NCBI GenBank assembly: GCA_020633195.1
Contig: JACKEC010000031.1
Span: 1-64,000 of the forward strand
Direction of reading: 5' to 3'
DNA length: 64,000 nt
DNA from: Sandaracinaceae bacterium
Lineage (GTDB): Bacteria; Myxococcota_A; Polyangia; Polyangiales; Sandaracinaceae
The notes under the pieces are model-generated. The model saw only the letters and a list, made by a program, of their open reading frames with translations, was not told the DNA's origin and ran no database searches. Positions 8,088-18,179 of the stretch are shown here, one piece after another (position 1 is the first letter of the stretch; each line of letters begins with the position of its first letter). The translations under genes and the position numbers were made by a program.

Positions 8088-8672
8088 ATGGGCTGGAGCT
8101 TCGGGATCTCGTCGTGGAACCCCGACGAGCTGATCGCGGTGAAGGCCTTCGCCGCGCAGCACGGGTCACGCGGCGACGGACCGCTGGACGAGGCGTGGTG
8201 GGCCGCGGCGAAGGACCCGCGTGGACTCGGCGCGCGCGGGATGGGCGGCTCTTACGCGAGCGGCGGCGCGCTGCCGCCGACGCTCGAGGGGCTCGTCGAC
8301 CATTGGCTGTTCATGGGCGAGTGGAAGGCCGCGGGGCACCGCGTGCCCGAGCGGCTCGTGGTCGTCCCGTTCAGCTTCTGGCTCGAGGACCGATCGCCCG
8401 AGGCGGTCACCGAGCTGAGCTCGGCCGACGACGGCCGCGTCGTGATCGTGGAGCCGCTGCGCCTCCTCGATCACTGGCCGGGCTTCGACGACCCCGCCTT
8501 CGAGGCGCGGTCGGGGGACGCGTGGCGCGAGCTCCAGTCGTGGGACGAGCGCCTGCTCGCGGCCGAGGACGACGCGACCTACGAGCGCCTCGCGGAGGGC
8601 CTGCACCGAGGCTTGCGCGAGATCGCGAGCGCCGCCTGGGACGCGCGCGTGGCGTGGTCGGTCTGCTGGTGA
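8088..8672 (+). CDS. Hypothetical protein, Trp-rich, cytoplasmic
   Basis: I do not recognise this 194-residue protein. It has no signal peptide or membrane segment and is unusually rich in Trp (for example 'MGWSFGISSWNPDE', 'DEAWWAAAKDP', 'VDHWLFMGEWKA', 'AWRELQSWDE'). The ATG at 8088 is preceded by a good ribosome binding site (GAGGAGGCGAGGC), so here the transcript has a real leader, unlike many neighbours. It is divergent from the kinase gene at 7980 and convergent with the sigma54 regulator at 8692, leaving only 19 bp between stops. Confidence 0.65.
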   Translation: MGWSFGISSWNPDELIAVKAFAAQHGSRGDGPLDEAWWAAAKDPRGLGARGMGGSYASGGALPPTLEGLVDHWLFMGEWKAAGHRVPERLVVVPFSFWLEDRSPEAVTELSSADDGRVVIVEPLRLLDHWPGFDDPAFEARSGDAWRELQSWDERLLAAEDDATYERLAEGLHRGLREIASAAWDARVAWSVCW

Positions 8673-8691
8673 GGCGCGTCGCGCGGTCCGC

Positions 8692-10022
<1,331 letters not shown>

Positions 10023-10026
<4 letters not shown>

Positions 10027-11363
10027 GTGGGCTCCTCTTCCGCGGGGGTGATCGGCAGGGTCAGCGTCGCGCGGCAGCCGCCCCCCTCGCGGTCGCCGAG
10101 CACGAGGTCCCCGCCGTGCTGGCGCGCGAGCGCGCGGGCGACGACGAGGCCGATCCCGGAGCCCTGGTGCTTCGTCGTCACGCCGGCCTCGAACAGGCGG
10201 TCCCGCACCTCCTCGGCGATGCCCGGACCGCGGTCGTCCACGTGGAACACGATCGAGTCCCCGACCGCGTCGATCGAGATCACGACCTCGGTCCCGCGCG
10301 AGCTCGCGTGCAAGGCGTTCTGCACCAGGTTGACGAGGACCTGCCGGATCTTGCGCGGGTCGCCGGTGAGGTGCGCCGATCCCGCGCGGACGGCGAGGCC
10401 GACCCCGCGATCGACCGCGCTGCCCTCGTGCATCCGCACCACGTCGTCCGCGAGCGCGGCCCCGTCGACGTCCTCCATCGCGAGCGGGACGAGCGGGCGC
10501 GAGAAGTTCAGCAGCTCCTCGAGGATGGTCTGCATCCGGTCGACCTCGCGGCGCAGCACCCCCATGCGCTCGGCGGGCTTGCCCTCGAGGTCCTTGGCGA
10601 CGAGAGACCCGAGGCCCTTCACGCTCGCGAGCGGGTTCTTCAGCTCGTGCGCGATCTCGGCGCTCAGGGTGCTCAGCGCGCGGTTCTGCTCGGCGTAGCC
10701 AGCGAGGCGGCGGTCGCGCTCCTCGAGCGCGTCGGTGAACAGGCGCTCGAGCGCGCCCCGCAGCGTGTGCCCGACCAGCGCGGCGGCGAAGACCATCCCG
10801 GAGTAGACGGTCGCCGCGAGCCAGGGCGCGATGCCGTGCTCGAGCCCGCCGGCGTCGCCGTAGATCTGCGGCACGAGCCCGTAGCGCGCGTGGACCGCGG
10901 CCATCGTCCAGAACGCCGGCAGCGCGACGACGGCGAGCACCGTGACCGCCCGGCGCCCCACGAGCAGCGCGCCGAACAAGGACATGAGGACGAGGACCGG
11001 GGTGAGGGGGCTGAACAAGGCCCCGGTCGCGACGACGAGCGCGAGCTGGCCGAAGAACATCGCGAAGAAGTTCAGCGGCAGGTTCACCGCGTCGATGCCG
11101 AGGCGGCGCGACCGGCTCCACTCCACGTAGGAGATGGTGAAGAGGGCGATCACGACCGTGAGCATGGTGGCGCGGCGCCACGGGGTCGGCTCGAAGAACG
11201 CGAAGGTCATCGCGAGGGCCGCCAGCACGGGGGCGACGACGACGCGCACGCGCACGAGGCGATCGAGCGCGGCGACGTGCGCGCCGTGTCGGAACGTCTC
11301 CTCGGTAGGGGCTTGGCTCGGCACGAAGCGTCGGACGAGCGTAGCAGCCAGGGCGAACGGCAT
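10023..11363 (-). CDS. Membrane sensor histidine kinase paired with the sigma54 regulator
   Basis: The 446-residue protein has about six predicted membrane segments (roughly residues 42-58, 66-82, 96-114, 118-135, 139-155, 180-198), no large periplasmic loop, then a HisKA domain with 'EIAHELKNPLASVKG' (phospho-His239). A complete HATPase domain follows (N box 'LVNLVQNALHAS', G1 'DDRGPGI', G2 'GSGIGL'). The layout suits sensing within the membrane, for example of lipophilic or membrane-damaging compounds, which would fit control of an efflux pump. The ATG at 11363 starts just before the first helices. It is the first gene of a two-gene operon and is divergent from the efflux operon. Confidence 0.9.
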
Positions 11364-11431
11364 CGGAGAGACGACGCTTTCACGGACGGTGCCAAGCGGT
11401 GACGTGGGGGGCGGCGCGGAGGGGCATCCGG

Positions 11432-11447
11432 GGGCTCGGACGAGCCC
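11432..11447. promoter_or_regulatory. Dyad GGGCTC-GGAC-GAGCCC, candidate activator site
   Basis: A perfect 6-bp inverted repeat with a 4-nt centre, overlapping a second dyad CGGAC-GAGCCC-GTCCG. It is centred about 55 bp upstream of the -24 element of the efflux promoter. Sigma54 activators bind such upstream dyads; the match to the adjacent regulator is inferred from position. Confidence 0.4.
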
Positions 11448-11494
11448 GTCCGGAGATCCAGACACCCGCGGGGCGTGAGCACGGCGAGGCGGGC

Positions 11495-11510
11495 TGGCAC
11501 GCGCATCGCA
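11495..11510 (+). promoter_or_regulatory. Sigma54 (-24/-12) promoter of the efflux operon
   Basis: TGGCACGCGCATCGCA matches the sigma54 consensus TGGCACG-N4-TTGCA except for one base in the -12 element, and the GG and GC doublets are separated by exactly 10 nt. Transcription would start near 11520, only a few bases before the ATG at 11523. The divergent gene pair encodes a sigma54 activator with its kinase, which supports function. Confidence 0.65.
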
Positions 11511-11522
11511 CAGCACGGAGGC

Positions 11523-12562
11523 ATGAAGAAGGTCGTCGTCGCCGTCGTGGTGCTCGCTCTCGCGCTGACCGCCGCGATCGCTTGGAAGATCCGAGCCCAG
11601 GAGGAGGCCCAGAGCGGACCGCCCCGCGGCTCGGGGGTGGTCGAGGGAGAAGGCGCGGACCTCTCGGCGCGGCTCGCCGCGCGGGTCGCGCGGGTCGTGG
11701 TCGCCGAGGGCGCGCAGGTCGAGGCGGGCGCGGTCGTGCTCGAGCTCGCCTGCGACGAGCCCGAGGCGCGGCTCGCCGAGGCCGAGGCGCGCCTCGCCGC
11801 AGCTCGGGCGCAAGCCGAGGGCGCGGGCTCCGCGGCGGACGCCGCGCAGAGCCAGAGCCAGGCCGCGGCCGCGTCGATCGGCGCGACGCGCGCGCAGGTC
11901 AGCGCGCTCACCACGCAGCAAGAGCTCGCCGCCCGCGAGGCGCAGCGGCTCGAGTCGATGGGTGAGCACGCGGCGCTCGCGCGGCGCGACCAGGCGCAGT
12001 CGGCGGCGACCGGCCTCGAGTCGCAGGCCCGCCGCGCGCGCGCCAGCCAGGCCGCGTCGACGCGGCAGGCCGCCGCGCGGCCCGCGCGCAGGCCGGCGCG
12101 GCCGCCGCGCAGGCGCGCGCCGCCGAGCAGCAGATCGCGGCGGTCGAGGCGCTCGTCCGCGCCGCCCGCCTCGGGGTCGACGAGTGCCGCATCGTGGCGC
12201 CGCGCGGCGGCGTGGTGGAGCGCGTCTACTACGAGGTCGGCGAGCTCGTGATGCCCGGCTCGGTGGTCGCGCGGGTGGTCGACCCGGCGTTCGTGCGGGC
12301 CACCTTCTACCTGCCCAACAGCGACTTCGAAGAGGCCACCGTCGGCGCGGCGGCCCACGTCGAGGCGGACGCCTACCCGGGCCGCACCTTCGACGCCGCG
12401 GTCCGCCGCATCGGCCTCGAAGCGGAGTTCACCCCGCGCAACATCCAGACCCGCACGGACCGCGACCGGCTGGTCTACCCGGTGGAGGTGCGGATCCCGA
12501 ACGAGCAAGGGATGTTGCGCCCGGGGATGCCCGTCACGGTGACCCTCGGAGCCGGCTCGTGA
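11523..12562 (+). pseudogene. HlyD-type periplasmic adaptor of an ABC efflux pump, frameshifted
   Basis: The N-terminal part (from ATG 11523) has a signal anchor, MKKVVVAVVVLALALTAAIAWKI, then the lipoyl/barrel-sandwich half and an Ala/Gln-rich coiled coil. The C-terminal part, including 'DECRIVAPRGGVVERVYYEVGEL' split as lipoyl half and beta-barrel ('VRATFYLPNSDFEEATVG'), is in another frame. The switch lies in a GC repeat near 12065-12110; the span of 1040 nt is one base short of an intact frame, so a single-base deletion would explain it. The predicted intact protein is 346 residues, normal for YbhG/HlyD adaptors. All five downstream genes are intact, so an assembly error is a serious alternative. 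Its stop overlaps the next start as GTGA. Confidence 0.8.
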
Positions 12563-13458
12563 GCGCGGTCGTCATCGAGGACCTGCACCGCGACTACGCC
12601 GAGGTGCACGCGGTCCGCGGGGTGAGCCTCGCGATCGAGCCCGGCGAGCTGTACGGCCTCGTCGGCCCCGACGGCGCGGGCAAGAGCACCACCATCGGCT
12701 GCCTCGCGGGCCTCATGCACCCGACCTCGGGGAGCGTGCGGATCCTGGGGGAGGACCCGATGGGGCGCCGGTCCACCGCGCGCGAGCACCTCGGCCTGAT
12801 GCCGCAGGAGTACAGCCTCTACGGCGACCTCACCATCGCGGAGAACCTCTGGTTCTTCGGGCAGCTCTTCGGCCTCAAGAAGAAGGTCTTCATGGAGCGG
12901 AGGGAGCGCCTGCTCGGGATCACGCGGCTCGGGCGCTTCGAGGATCGGCGCGCCGACGCGCTCAGCGGCGGCATGTACAAGAAGCTCGCGCTCTCGTGCG
13001 CGCTCCTGCACCAGCCGCAAGTCCTCTTGCTCGACGAGCCGACCAACGGCGTCGACCCCGTGAGCCGCCGCGAGCTCTGGGCGCTCATCTACGAGTTCGT
13101 CGCAGACGGCATGGCCGTACTCCTGAGCACGCCGTACATGGACGAGGCCTCGCGGTGCCACCGGGTCGGGCTCATGCACGAGGGCCACATCATCGCGGAG
13201 GGCGCCCCGGGCGACCTCACCGACGGGCTCGAGCACGAGGTCGCCGAGGTGATCGGCGGCGACCGCGCGACCCTCCACGGGTTCCTCGAGGGCCGCGACG
13301 AGCTCGTCGCCGCGTCCCCCGCCGGCGAGCGCCTGCGCGTGATCATCAAGCCCGGCGGCAGCGCCACCCTCGACGCCGCGCTCGCGCCCCTCGGCGCTTC
13401 CCTGCGCCGGGTCCCCCCGGACTTCGAGGACCTCTTCCTCGCGCGGGTGGCCGCGTGA
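12559..13458 (+). CDS. ABC transporter ATP-binding protein 1 (lacks switch histidine)
   Basis: This 299-residue subunit corresponds to the first nucleotide-binding domain of YbhF/RbbA-type exporters. Walker A is 'GPDGAGKST' (36-44), the signature is 'LSGGMYKK', and Walker B is 'VLLLDEPT'. The H-loop position reads 'STPYMDEASRC', with Pro where the catalytic His is normally found ('THYMDEA' in its partner), so this site may bind ATP without hydrolysing it well. The GTG start at 12559 overlaps the stop of the adaptor gene (GTGA), and its own stop overlaps the next GTG the same way. It should pair with ATPase 2 in a heterodimer. Confidence 0.9.
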   Translation: MSAVVIEDLHRDYAEVHAVRGVSLAIEPGELYGLVGPDGAGKSTTIGCLAGLMHPTSGSVRILGEDPMGRRSTAREHLGLMPQEYSLYGDLTIAENLWFFGQLFGLKKKVFMERRERLLGITRLGRFEDRRADALSGGMYKKLALSCALLHQPQVLLLDEPTNGVDPVSRRELWALIYEFVADGMAVLLSTPYMDEASRCHRVGLMHEGHIIAEGAPGDLTDGLEHEVAEVIGGDRATLHGFLEGRDELVAASPAGERLRVIIKPGGSATLDAALAPLGASLRRVPPDFEDLFLARVAA

Positions 13459-14399
13459 CGGACCACGTCATCGAGGTGCGCGACCTCCGCAAGGAGTTCG
13501 GCGCCTTCGTCGCGGTGCGGGACGTCTCGTTCCACGTCGAGCGCGGCGAGATCTTCGGCTACCTCGGCGCCAACGGCGCGGGCAAGTCGACGACCATCCG
13601 CATGCTCTGCGGGCTGATGGCGCCGAGCGGCGGCGCGGCCACCGTCGCCGGCCACGACGTCGGACGCGACCCGATGAAGGTGAAGTCGTCCATCGGCTAC
13701 ATGTCCCAGAAGTTCAGCCTCTACCGGGACCTCGTCGCCGAGCACAACCTCGAGTTCTTCGGCGGCATCTACGGCCTCCGCGGCAAGACCCTCTCGAGGG
13801 CGATCGACGCCGCCGTCGAGCGCACCGGGCTCGCGCCCCACCGAAAGGCGATGACGGGCTCGCTGCCGGGCGGCATCCGACAGCGCCTCGCGCTCGCCTG
13901 CTCGATCCTCCACAGCCCCGAGATCGTCTTCCTCGACGAGCCCACCGCGGGCGTCGATCCGGCGGCGCGCCGCGACTTCTGGCGGCTCATCCGCGAGCTC
14001 TCGAGCGCGGGCACCACCGTCTTCGTCACCACCCACTACATGGACGAGGCCGAGTACTGCGCGCGGATCGGGCTGATGGTCGACGGCGCGCTCGTCGCGC
14101 TCGACACGCCGCGGCACCTCAAGGAGAAGTACGTCCCGGGCGTCACGCTCGCGGTGAGCGGGCGCGACCTCCACCGCGCCATCGCGGCCGCGGCCGCGCT
14201 GCCCGGGGTCATCGCCGCCGAGCCCTTCGGCGCGCGGGTGCACGTGCGCTTTGAGGAGGGCCGCGTCGACGAGGCGGCGGTCCGCGCGCTCTTCTCCCGC
14301 GAGGGCCGCGTGGATCGCGTCGAGACGATCGAGGCGTCCCTCGAGGACGTGTTCCTCGCGGTGGTCGGCGCCGGAGAGAAGAAGGAGGACGCGGCGTGA
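13455..14399 (+). CDS. ABC transporter ATP-binding protein 2
   Basis: The 314-residue protein is a complete ATP-binding subunit: Walker A 'GANGAGKST', signature 'LPGGIRQRLAL', Walker B 'IVFLDEPT', D-loop 'AGVDPAARR', and an H-loop with His in 'TTHYMDEAEYC'. It resembles the second nucleotide-binding domain of YbhF-type exporters, which are often fused to the first; here they are separate genes with a 4-bp GTGA overlap. The extra C-terminal region (about residues 225-305) matches the regulatory tail typical of ABC-2 drug exporters. Together with ATPase 1 it should drive the two permeases. Confidence 0.92.
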   Translation: MTDHVIEVRDLRKEFGAFVAVRDVSFHVERGEIFGYLGANGAGKSTTIRMLCGLMAPSGGAATVAGHDVGRDPMKVKSSIGYMSQKFSLYRDLVAEHNLEFFGGIYGLRGKTLSRAIDAAVERTGLAPHRKAMTGSLPGGIRQRLALACSILHSPEIVFLDEPTAGVDPAARRDFWRLIRELSSAGTTVFVTTHYMDEAEYCARIGLMVDGALVALDTPRHLKEKYVPGVTLAVSGRDLHRAIAAAAALPGVIAAEPFGARVHVRFEEGRVDEAAVRALFSREGRVDRVETIEASLEDVFLAVVGAGEKKEDAA

Positions 14400-15517
14400 T
14401 GCGCTCGTTGACGCGGATCTGGGCGCTCGCCGCCAAGGAGGTCCGGCACGTGCTGCGCGACCCGCGCTCGCTGTACCTCGCGCTGGGCATGCCGGTCGTG
14501 ATGCTCCTGCTCTTCGGCTACGGCGTCAGCTTCGACCTCGACGGGCTCCCCCTCGCGTTCGTCGACCTCGACCAGAGCCAGACCAGCCGCGAGCTGCGGC
14601 AGCGCTTCACGTCGGGCCCGGAGTTCGTCGACGGCGGGCTCATCGACGAGGACGAGGCCGAGGGCCGGCTCGTCTCCGGTCGCGCGATGGCGGTGATCGT
14701 CATCGAGCACGGCTTCGAGCGTCACCTCCGCCGCGGCGAGGACGCCCACCTGCAGGTGCTCATCGACGGCTCCGACAACAACGGCGCGACCCAGACGCGC
14801 GCGAAGACCGAGATGATGGGCCGCATCTTCGGGTTCCAGGCGGCGACCCGCGTCGTGTCGGCGAGCGGCAGCGCGATCGAGGCGCGCACGTGGACGCGCT
14901 TCAACCCCGAGAGCCGGAGCGCGGTGTTCCTCGTGCCGGGCATCACCGCCTACGTGCTCGCGATCGTCGCGGTGCTGCTGACCGCGCTGACGGTCGCGCG
15001 CGAGTGGGAGCGCGGCTCGATGGCGCAGCTCTTCGCCACGCCGGTCGGGCGCCTCGAGATCGTGATCGGCAAGCTCATCCCCTACATGGTGGTCGGCACC
15101 CTCGCGGTGCTGCTCGTGCTGGGGGTCGGCATGTGGGTGTTCGACATGCCGTTCCGGGGATCCCCCTTGGCGCTCGCCGTCCTGTCGGTCCTCTTCCTCG
15201 CGGGGATGCTCGGCCAGGGCCTCTTCATCAGCGTCCTCACGCGCAACCAGATGGTCGCGACGCAGGCCGCGACGATGAGCTCGATGCTGCCCTCGATGCT
15301 GCTCAGCGGCTTCGTGTTCCCCATCGAGAACATGCCGCAGGTGCTGCAGTACATCACCGTCGTGGTGCCCGCGCGCTACTTCGTGGAGGGGCTGCGCGGC
15401 GTGCTCCTGCGCGGCAACGGGCTCGAGGAGCTGTGGCCCAACGCGCTCGCGCTGCTCGCCTTCGCGCTCCTCATGATGGTCCTGTCGACGGCCCGCTTCC
15501 GGAGGACGATCGCGTGA
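14399..15517 (+). CDS. ABC-2 type permease 1 (YbhS/YhhJ family)
   Basis: This 372-residue permease has the family layout: one N-terminal membrane helix ('LYLALGMPVVMLLLFGYGVSF'), a large periplasmic domain of about 150 residues, and five C-terminal helices, with 'RNQMVATQAATMSSMLPSML' and 'FPIENMPQVLQYIT' marking the conserved end region. An ATG at 14399 overlaps the upstream stop as TGATG; a GTG at 14396 is equally possible and would add one residue. It forms an inner-membrane heterodimer with permease 2. The large external domain docks to the HlyD-type adaptor in this family. Confidence 0.9.
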   Translation: MRSLTRIWALAAKEVRHVLRDPRSLYLALGMPVVMLLLFGYGVSFDLDGLPLAFVDLDQSQTSRELRQRFTSGPEFVDGGLIDEDEAEGRLVSGRAMAVIVIEHGFERHLRRGEDAHLQVLIDGSDNNGATQTRAKTEMMGRIFGFQAATRVVSASGSAIEARTWTRFNPESRSAVFLVPGITAYVLAIVAVLLTALTVAREWERGSMAQLFATPVGRLEIVIGKLIPYMVVGTLAVLLVLGVGMWVFDMPFRGSPLALAVLSVLFLAGMLGQGLFISVLTRNQMVATQAATMSSMLPSMLLSGFVFPIENMPQVLQYITVVVPARYFVEGLRGVLLRGNGLEELWPNALALLAFALLMMVLSTARFRRTIA

Positions 15518-16665
15518 TCCGGCTGCTCGGCATGTTGGCCTCGGTGGCCAAGAAGGAGGTGCGCCAGACGGTGCGCGACAAGCGGATGATGATGCTGCTG
15601 ATCGTCGCGCCGCTGATCCAGCTCTTCGTCTTCGGCAACGCGGTGAACCTCGACGTCGACCACGTCCCGACGGTCATCGTCGACCAGGACCTCAGCCACG
15701 AGAGCCGGCAGCACGTGGCGCGCCTCCTCGCGGACGGGACGCTCGAGGAGATCGCGCGCACCCACGACACCGAGGCGGCCGAGCACATGCTCGTGACCGG
15801 CGACGCGGCGGTCGTGCTCGTCATCCCGCCGGGCTTCGGCGACGACGTCGCCCGGCGCCGGACCGCGCGGGTCCAGGCGATCCTCGACGGCAGCGACCCC
15901 AACCGCGCCAACGTCGCCGCCGCCGCGATCGCGACCTACTTCGCCGGCGAGAGCCAGCGCGTGCAGCGCGAGCGGGGCGTGGCGTTGGCGTCGACGCAGG
16001 GCTTCGCGGCGCACATCCCCGACGTGGTCGTGGACTCGCGCGTCCTGTTCAACCCGACCCTCGACACCGCCGTCTACATGGTCCCCGGCGTCGCCGCGAT
16101 GCTCCTGCTCCTCATCACCACCATCGTCACCGCGATGGGCCTCGCCCGCGAGCGAGAGGTCGGGACGCTCGAGCAGATCCTCGTCACGCCCGTGCCGGCC
16201 GCGATGCTGATCTTCGGCAAGGTCCTCCCCTTCGCGATCGTCGGCCTGATCGACTTCGGCATCGCGCTCGTCGTCGGCTCGACGGTGTTCGACATGCCGC
16301 TGCATGGCAGCATGCCGCTGCTCATCTGCGCGACGCTGCTCTACCTCATGACGACGCTCGGGATCGGGCTGCTGATCTCGACCTACAGCAGCTCGCAGCA
16401 GCAGGCGTTCCTCGGGGGGTTCCTGTTCATGCTGCCCGCCGCGCTGCTCAGCGGGATCATGACGCCGATCCGGTCGATGCCGTCGTGGCTGCAGCCGTTC
16501 ACGATGCTCAACCCGCTGCGGCACTACGCCGAGATCCTGCGCGCGTCGCTGCTGCGGGGCGCGGGCCTCACCGACCTGATCACCCCGATGTCGATCCTCG
16601 CCGTGATGGGCGCGGTCATCTTCACGTACGCCAGCCTGCGCTTCCGCGCCGTCACCATGAAGTGA
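15514..16665 (+). CDS. ABC-2 type permease 2 (YbhR/YhhJ family)
   Basis: The 383-residue partner permease shows the same one-plus-five helix arrangement with a large periplasmic loop. Recognisable segments are 'LLIVAPLIQLFVFGNAVNLD' at the first helix, 'REREVGTLEQILVTPV' in the cytoplasmic coupling region, and 'SGIMTPIRSMPSWLQPF' near the C terminus. The GTG at 15514 overlaps the stop of permease 1 as GTGA. Fourteen bases separate its stop from the tolC-like ATG. Substrates of related pumps include cationic dyes, chloramphenicol-like drugs and sterol-like compounds; nothing here fixes the substrate. Confidence 0.9.
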   Translation: MIRLLGMLASVAKKEVRQTVRDKRMMMLLIVAPLIQLFVFGNAVNLDVDHVPTVIVDQDLSHESRQHVARLLADGTLEEIARTHDTEAAEHMLVTGDAAVVLVIPPGFGDDVARRRTARVQAILDGSDPNRANVAAAAIATYFAGESQRVQRERGVALASTQGFAAHIPDVVVDSRVLFNPTLDTAVYMVPGVAAMLLLLITTIVTAMGLAREREVGTLEQILVTPVPAAMLIFGKVLPFAIVGLIDFGIALVVGSTVFDMPLHGSMPLLICATLLYLMTTLGIGLLISTYSSSQQQAFLGGFLFMLPAALLSGIMTPIRSMPSWLQPFTMLNPLRHYAEILRASLLRGAGLTDLITPMSILAVMGAVIFTYASLRFRAVTMK

Positions 16666-16678
16666 TGGGAGACAAGTG

Positions 16679-18121
16679 ATGTTGCGATCCTCTACCCTGA
16701 TCACCGCCCTCCTCGTCACGCTCCCGGCGTCCGCGCAGGACGTCCCGGAGCCGCCCCGCGAGGCGTTCGACCTCGCCGCCGCGATCGCGGACGGCCCCCC
16801 GCTGACCGCGGCGCGGGCGGCCGAGCTCGCGGTGGAGTCCGCGCCCTCGCTCGAGCGCGCGCGCGCCCTGAACCGAGCCGCCGAAGCCCAGGTCTCGCAG
16901 GCGCGCGCGGCGATGTTGCCGCGCCTCGAGCTCAACGCGAGCTACCAGCACGTCGACGGCTTCCCAGACGGCCAGATCTCGCTCGGAGGCGATCCGGCGG
17001 CGCTCGACGCGGCGCGCATGCTCGCCGGGACGGTGAGCGACCCGGCGGCGCGCGCGCTGTGGCTCGGGTCGATCGAGAGCCAGTCCGGCGGCGCGTCCAT
17101 CGTCATCCCGCGCGATCGGATCAGCTTCTCGGCGCGGCTGACCTGGCCGGTGAGCGACTTCTTCTTCGCGGTGCTCCCCGCGGTCGACGCCGCCGAGGCG
17201 GGGGTCCGGGCGCGCGAGCGCGAGCAAGAGGCGGCCGCCGCCGGCGTCCGCCGCAGCGCGCGGGAGGCCTACTACACGCTGGCGCGGGCCCGCGGCGCGC
17301 TCGCGGTCACGCAGGAGGCCGGCCGGCAGGCGCGCGCGCAGCTCGCCCAGGTGGAGGCCGGCGTGCGCGCGGGCTACCTCACCGAGGCCGATCGGTTGAT
17401 GGCCGAGAGCCGGGTCGCCGAGATCGATCAGGCGGCCACGTCGGCGCAGGCGGGCGTGGAGATGGCGGACGCGGGGCTGCGCGCGCTCCTCGGTCAGTCG
17501 GGCGACGTGCCCTACGGCGTCGTCCTCGACGAGGTGCCCGAGGCGGTCGCGGCCGACGAGGAGGCCGCCCTCGCGGCGCGCCCCGAGCTCGCGGCGCTGC
17601 GGGCGGCGCTCACCGCGCAGCGCGCGGCGGCGCGGGTCGAGGACGCGCGCGGCTACCCCCACGTCGCCGTGTTCGCGGGCGGCATGGTCGCCAACCCGAG
17701 CCCGTATCAGATCCCGCCGCAGCAGGTGTTCACCCCGAGCTGGGAGCTCGGCGCGGCGCTGACGTGGGCGCCCAACGACACCCTGAGCGCGTTCCACCGC
17801 GGCGAGCAGCTCGGCGCGGAGCAGGCCGCGGTCGAGGCGCAGATCGAGCAGCTCGAGCGCATGGTCCGGCTCGAGGTGTCGCAGGCCGCGTCGCAGGCGC
17901 GCGCGGCGCGTCAGGGCATCGAGGCGGCGCGCGTCGCGGAGCAAGCCGCCCTCGCCGCGTACGAGGCGCGCCTGTCGCAGGTGCGCGCGGGCGAAGCGAC
18001 GACCGCGGAGCTGTTCGCCGCCGAGGGCCAGCTCAACCGGGCGCGGCTCGCCACGCTGGACGCGGAGGTGAGCCTGCGCATCGCCGCGACCCGCGTCGCG
18101 TACGCGGCCGGGGCACTCTGA
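16679..18121 (+). CDS. TolC-family outer-membrane efflux protein
   Basis: The 480-residue protein has a Sec signal peptide cleaved after 'PASA' and two copies of the OEP repeat: long Ala/Glu/Arg-rich helices alternating with short amphipathic strands ('LELNASYQHVDGF', 'ISFSARLTWPVSDFFF', 'PHVAVFAGGMVANPSP', 'WELGAALTWAPND'). That is the TolC trimer pattern of coiled-coil barrel plus beta-barrel. The ATG at 16679 is preceded by GGGAG at a suitable distance; a GTG at 16676 is an alternative. It is the last gene of the operon and completes a tripartite envelope-spanning pump with the adaptor, ATPases and permeases. Confidence 0.9.
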   Translation: MLRSSTLITALLVTLPASAQDVPEPPREAFDLAAAIADGPPLTAARAAELAVESAPSLERARALNRAAEAQVSQARAAMLPRLELNASYQHVDGFPDGQISLGGDPAALDAARMLAGTVSDPAARALWLGSIESQSGGASIVIPRDRISFSARLTWPVSDFFFAVLPAVDAAEAGVRAREREQEAAAAGVRRSAREAYYTLARARGALAVTQEAGRQARAQLAQVEAGVRAGYLTEADRLMAESRVAEIDQAATSAQAGVEMADAGLRALLGQSGDVPYGVVLDEVPEAVAADEEAALAARPELAALRAALTAQRAAARVEDARGYPHVAVFAGGMVANPSPYQIPPQQVFTPSWELGAALTWAPNDTLSAFHRGEQLGAEQAAVEAQIEQLERMVRLEVSQAASQARAARQGIEAARVAEQAALAAYEARLSQVRAGEATTAELFAAEGQLNRARLATLDAEVSLRIAATRVAYAAGAL

Positions 18122-18152
18122 GCGTCAGCGCGGATCCAGGGCGGGAAGTCTC

Positions 18153-18173
18153 CATGGGGACCCCGTCCCCATG
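18153..18173. terminator. CATGGGGAC-CCC-GTCCCCATG hairpin between convergent genes
   Basis: A perfect 9-bp stem with a 3-nt loop lies 32 bp after the tolC-like stop and 7 bp from the stop of the convergent cyclase gene. It could stop transcription from both sides. It has no U-tract, as is common in very GC-rich genomes. Confidence 0.65.
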
Positions 18174-18179
18174 TGCGCA

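Noticed and set aside
11389..11394. Sigma54 promoter for the kinase/regulator operon on the minus strand
   Set aside because: Only the -24 half (TGGCAC) is good; the -12 region reads GTGAA and lacks the GC doublet, so I did not list it as a feature.
12065..12110. Programmed frameshift in the adaptor gene
   Set aside because: No slippery heptamer of the A/T-rich type or clear downstream pseudoknot is evident; a one-base sequence error or mutation is simpler.
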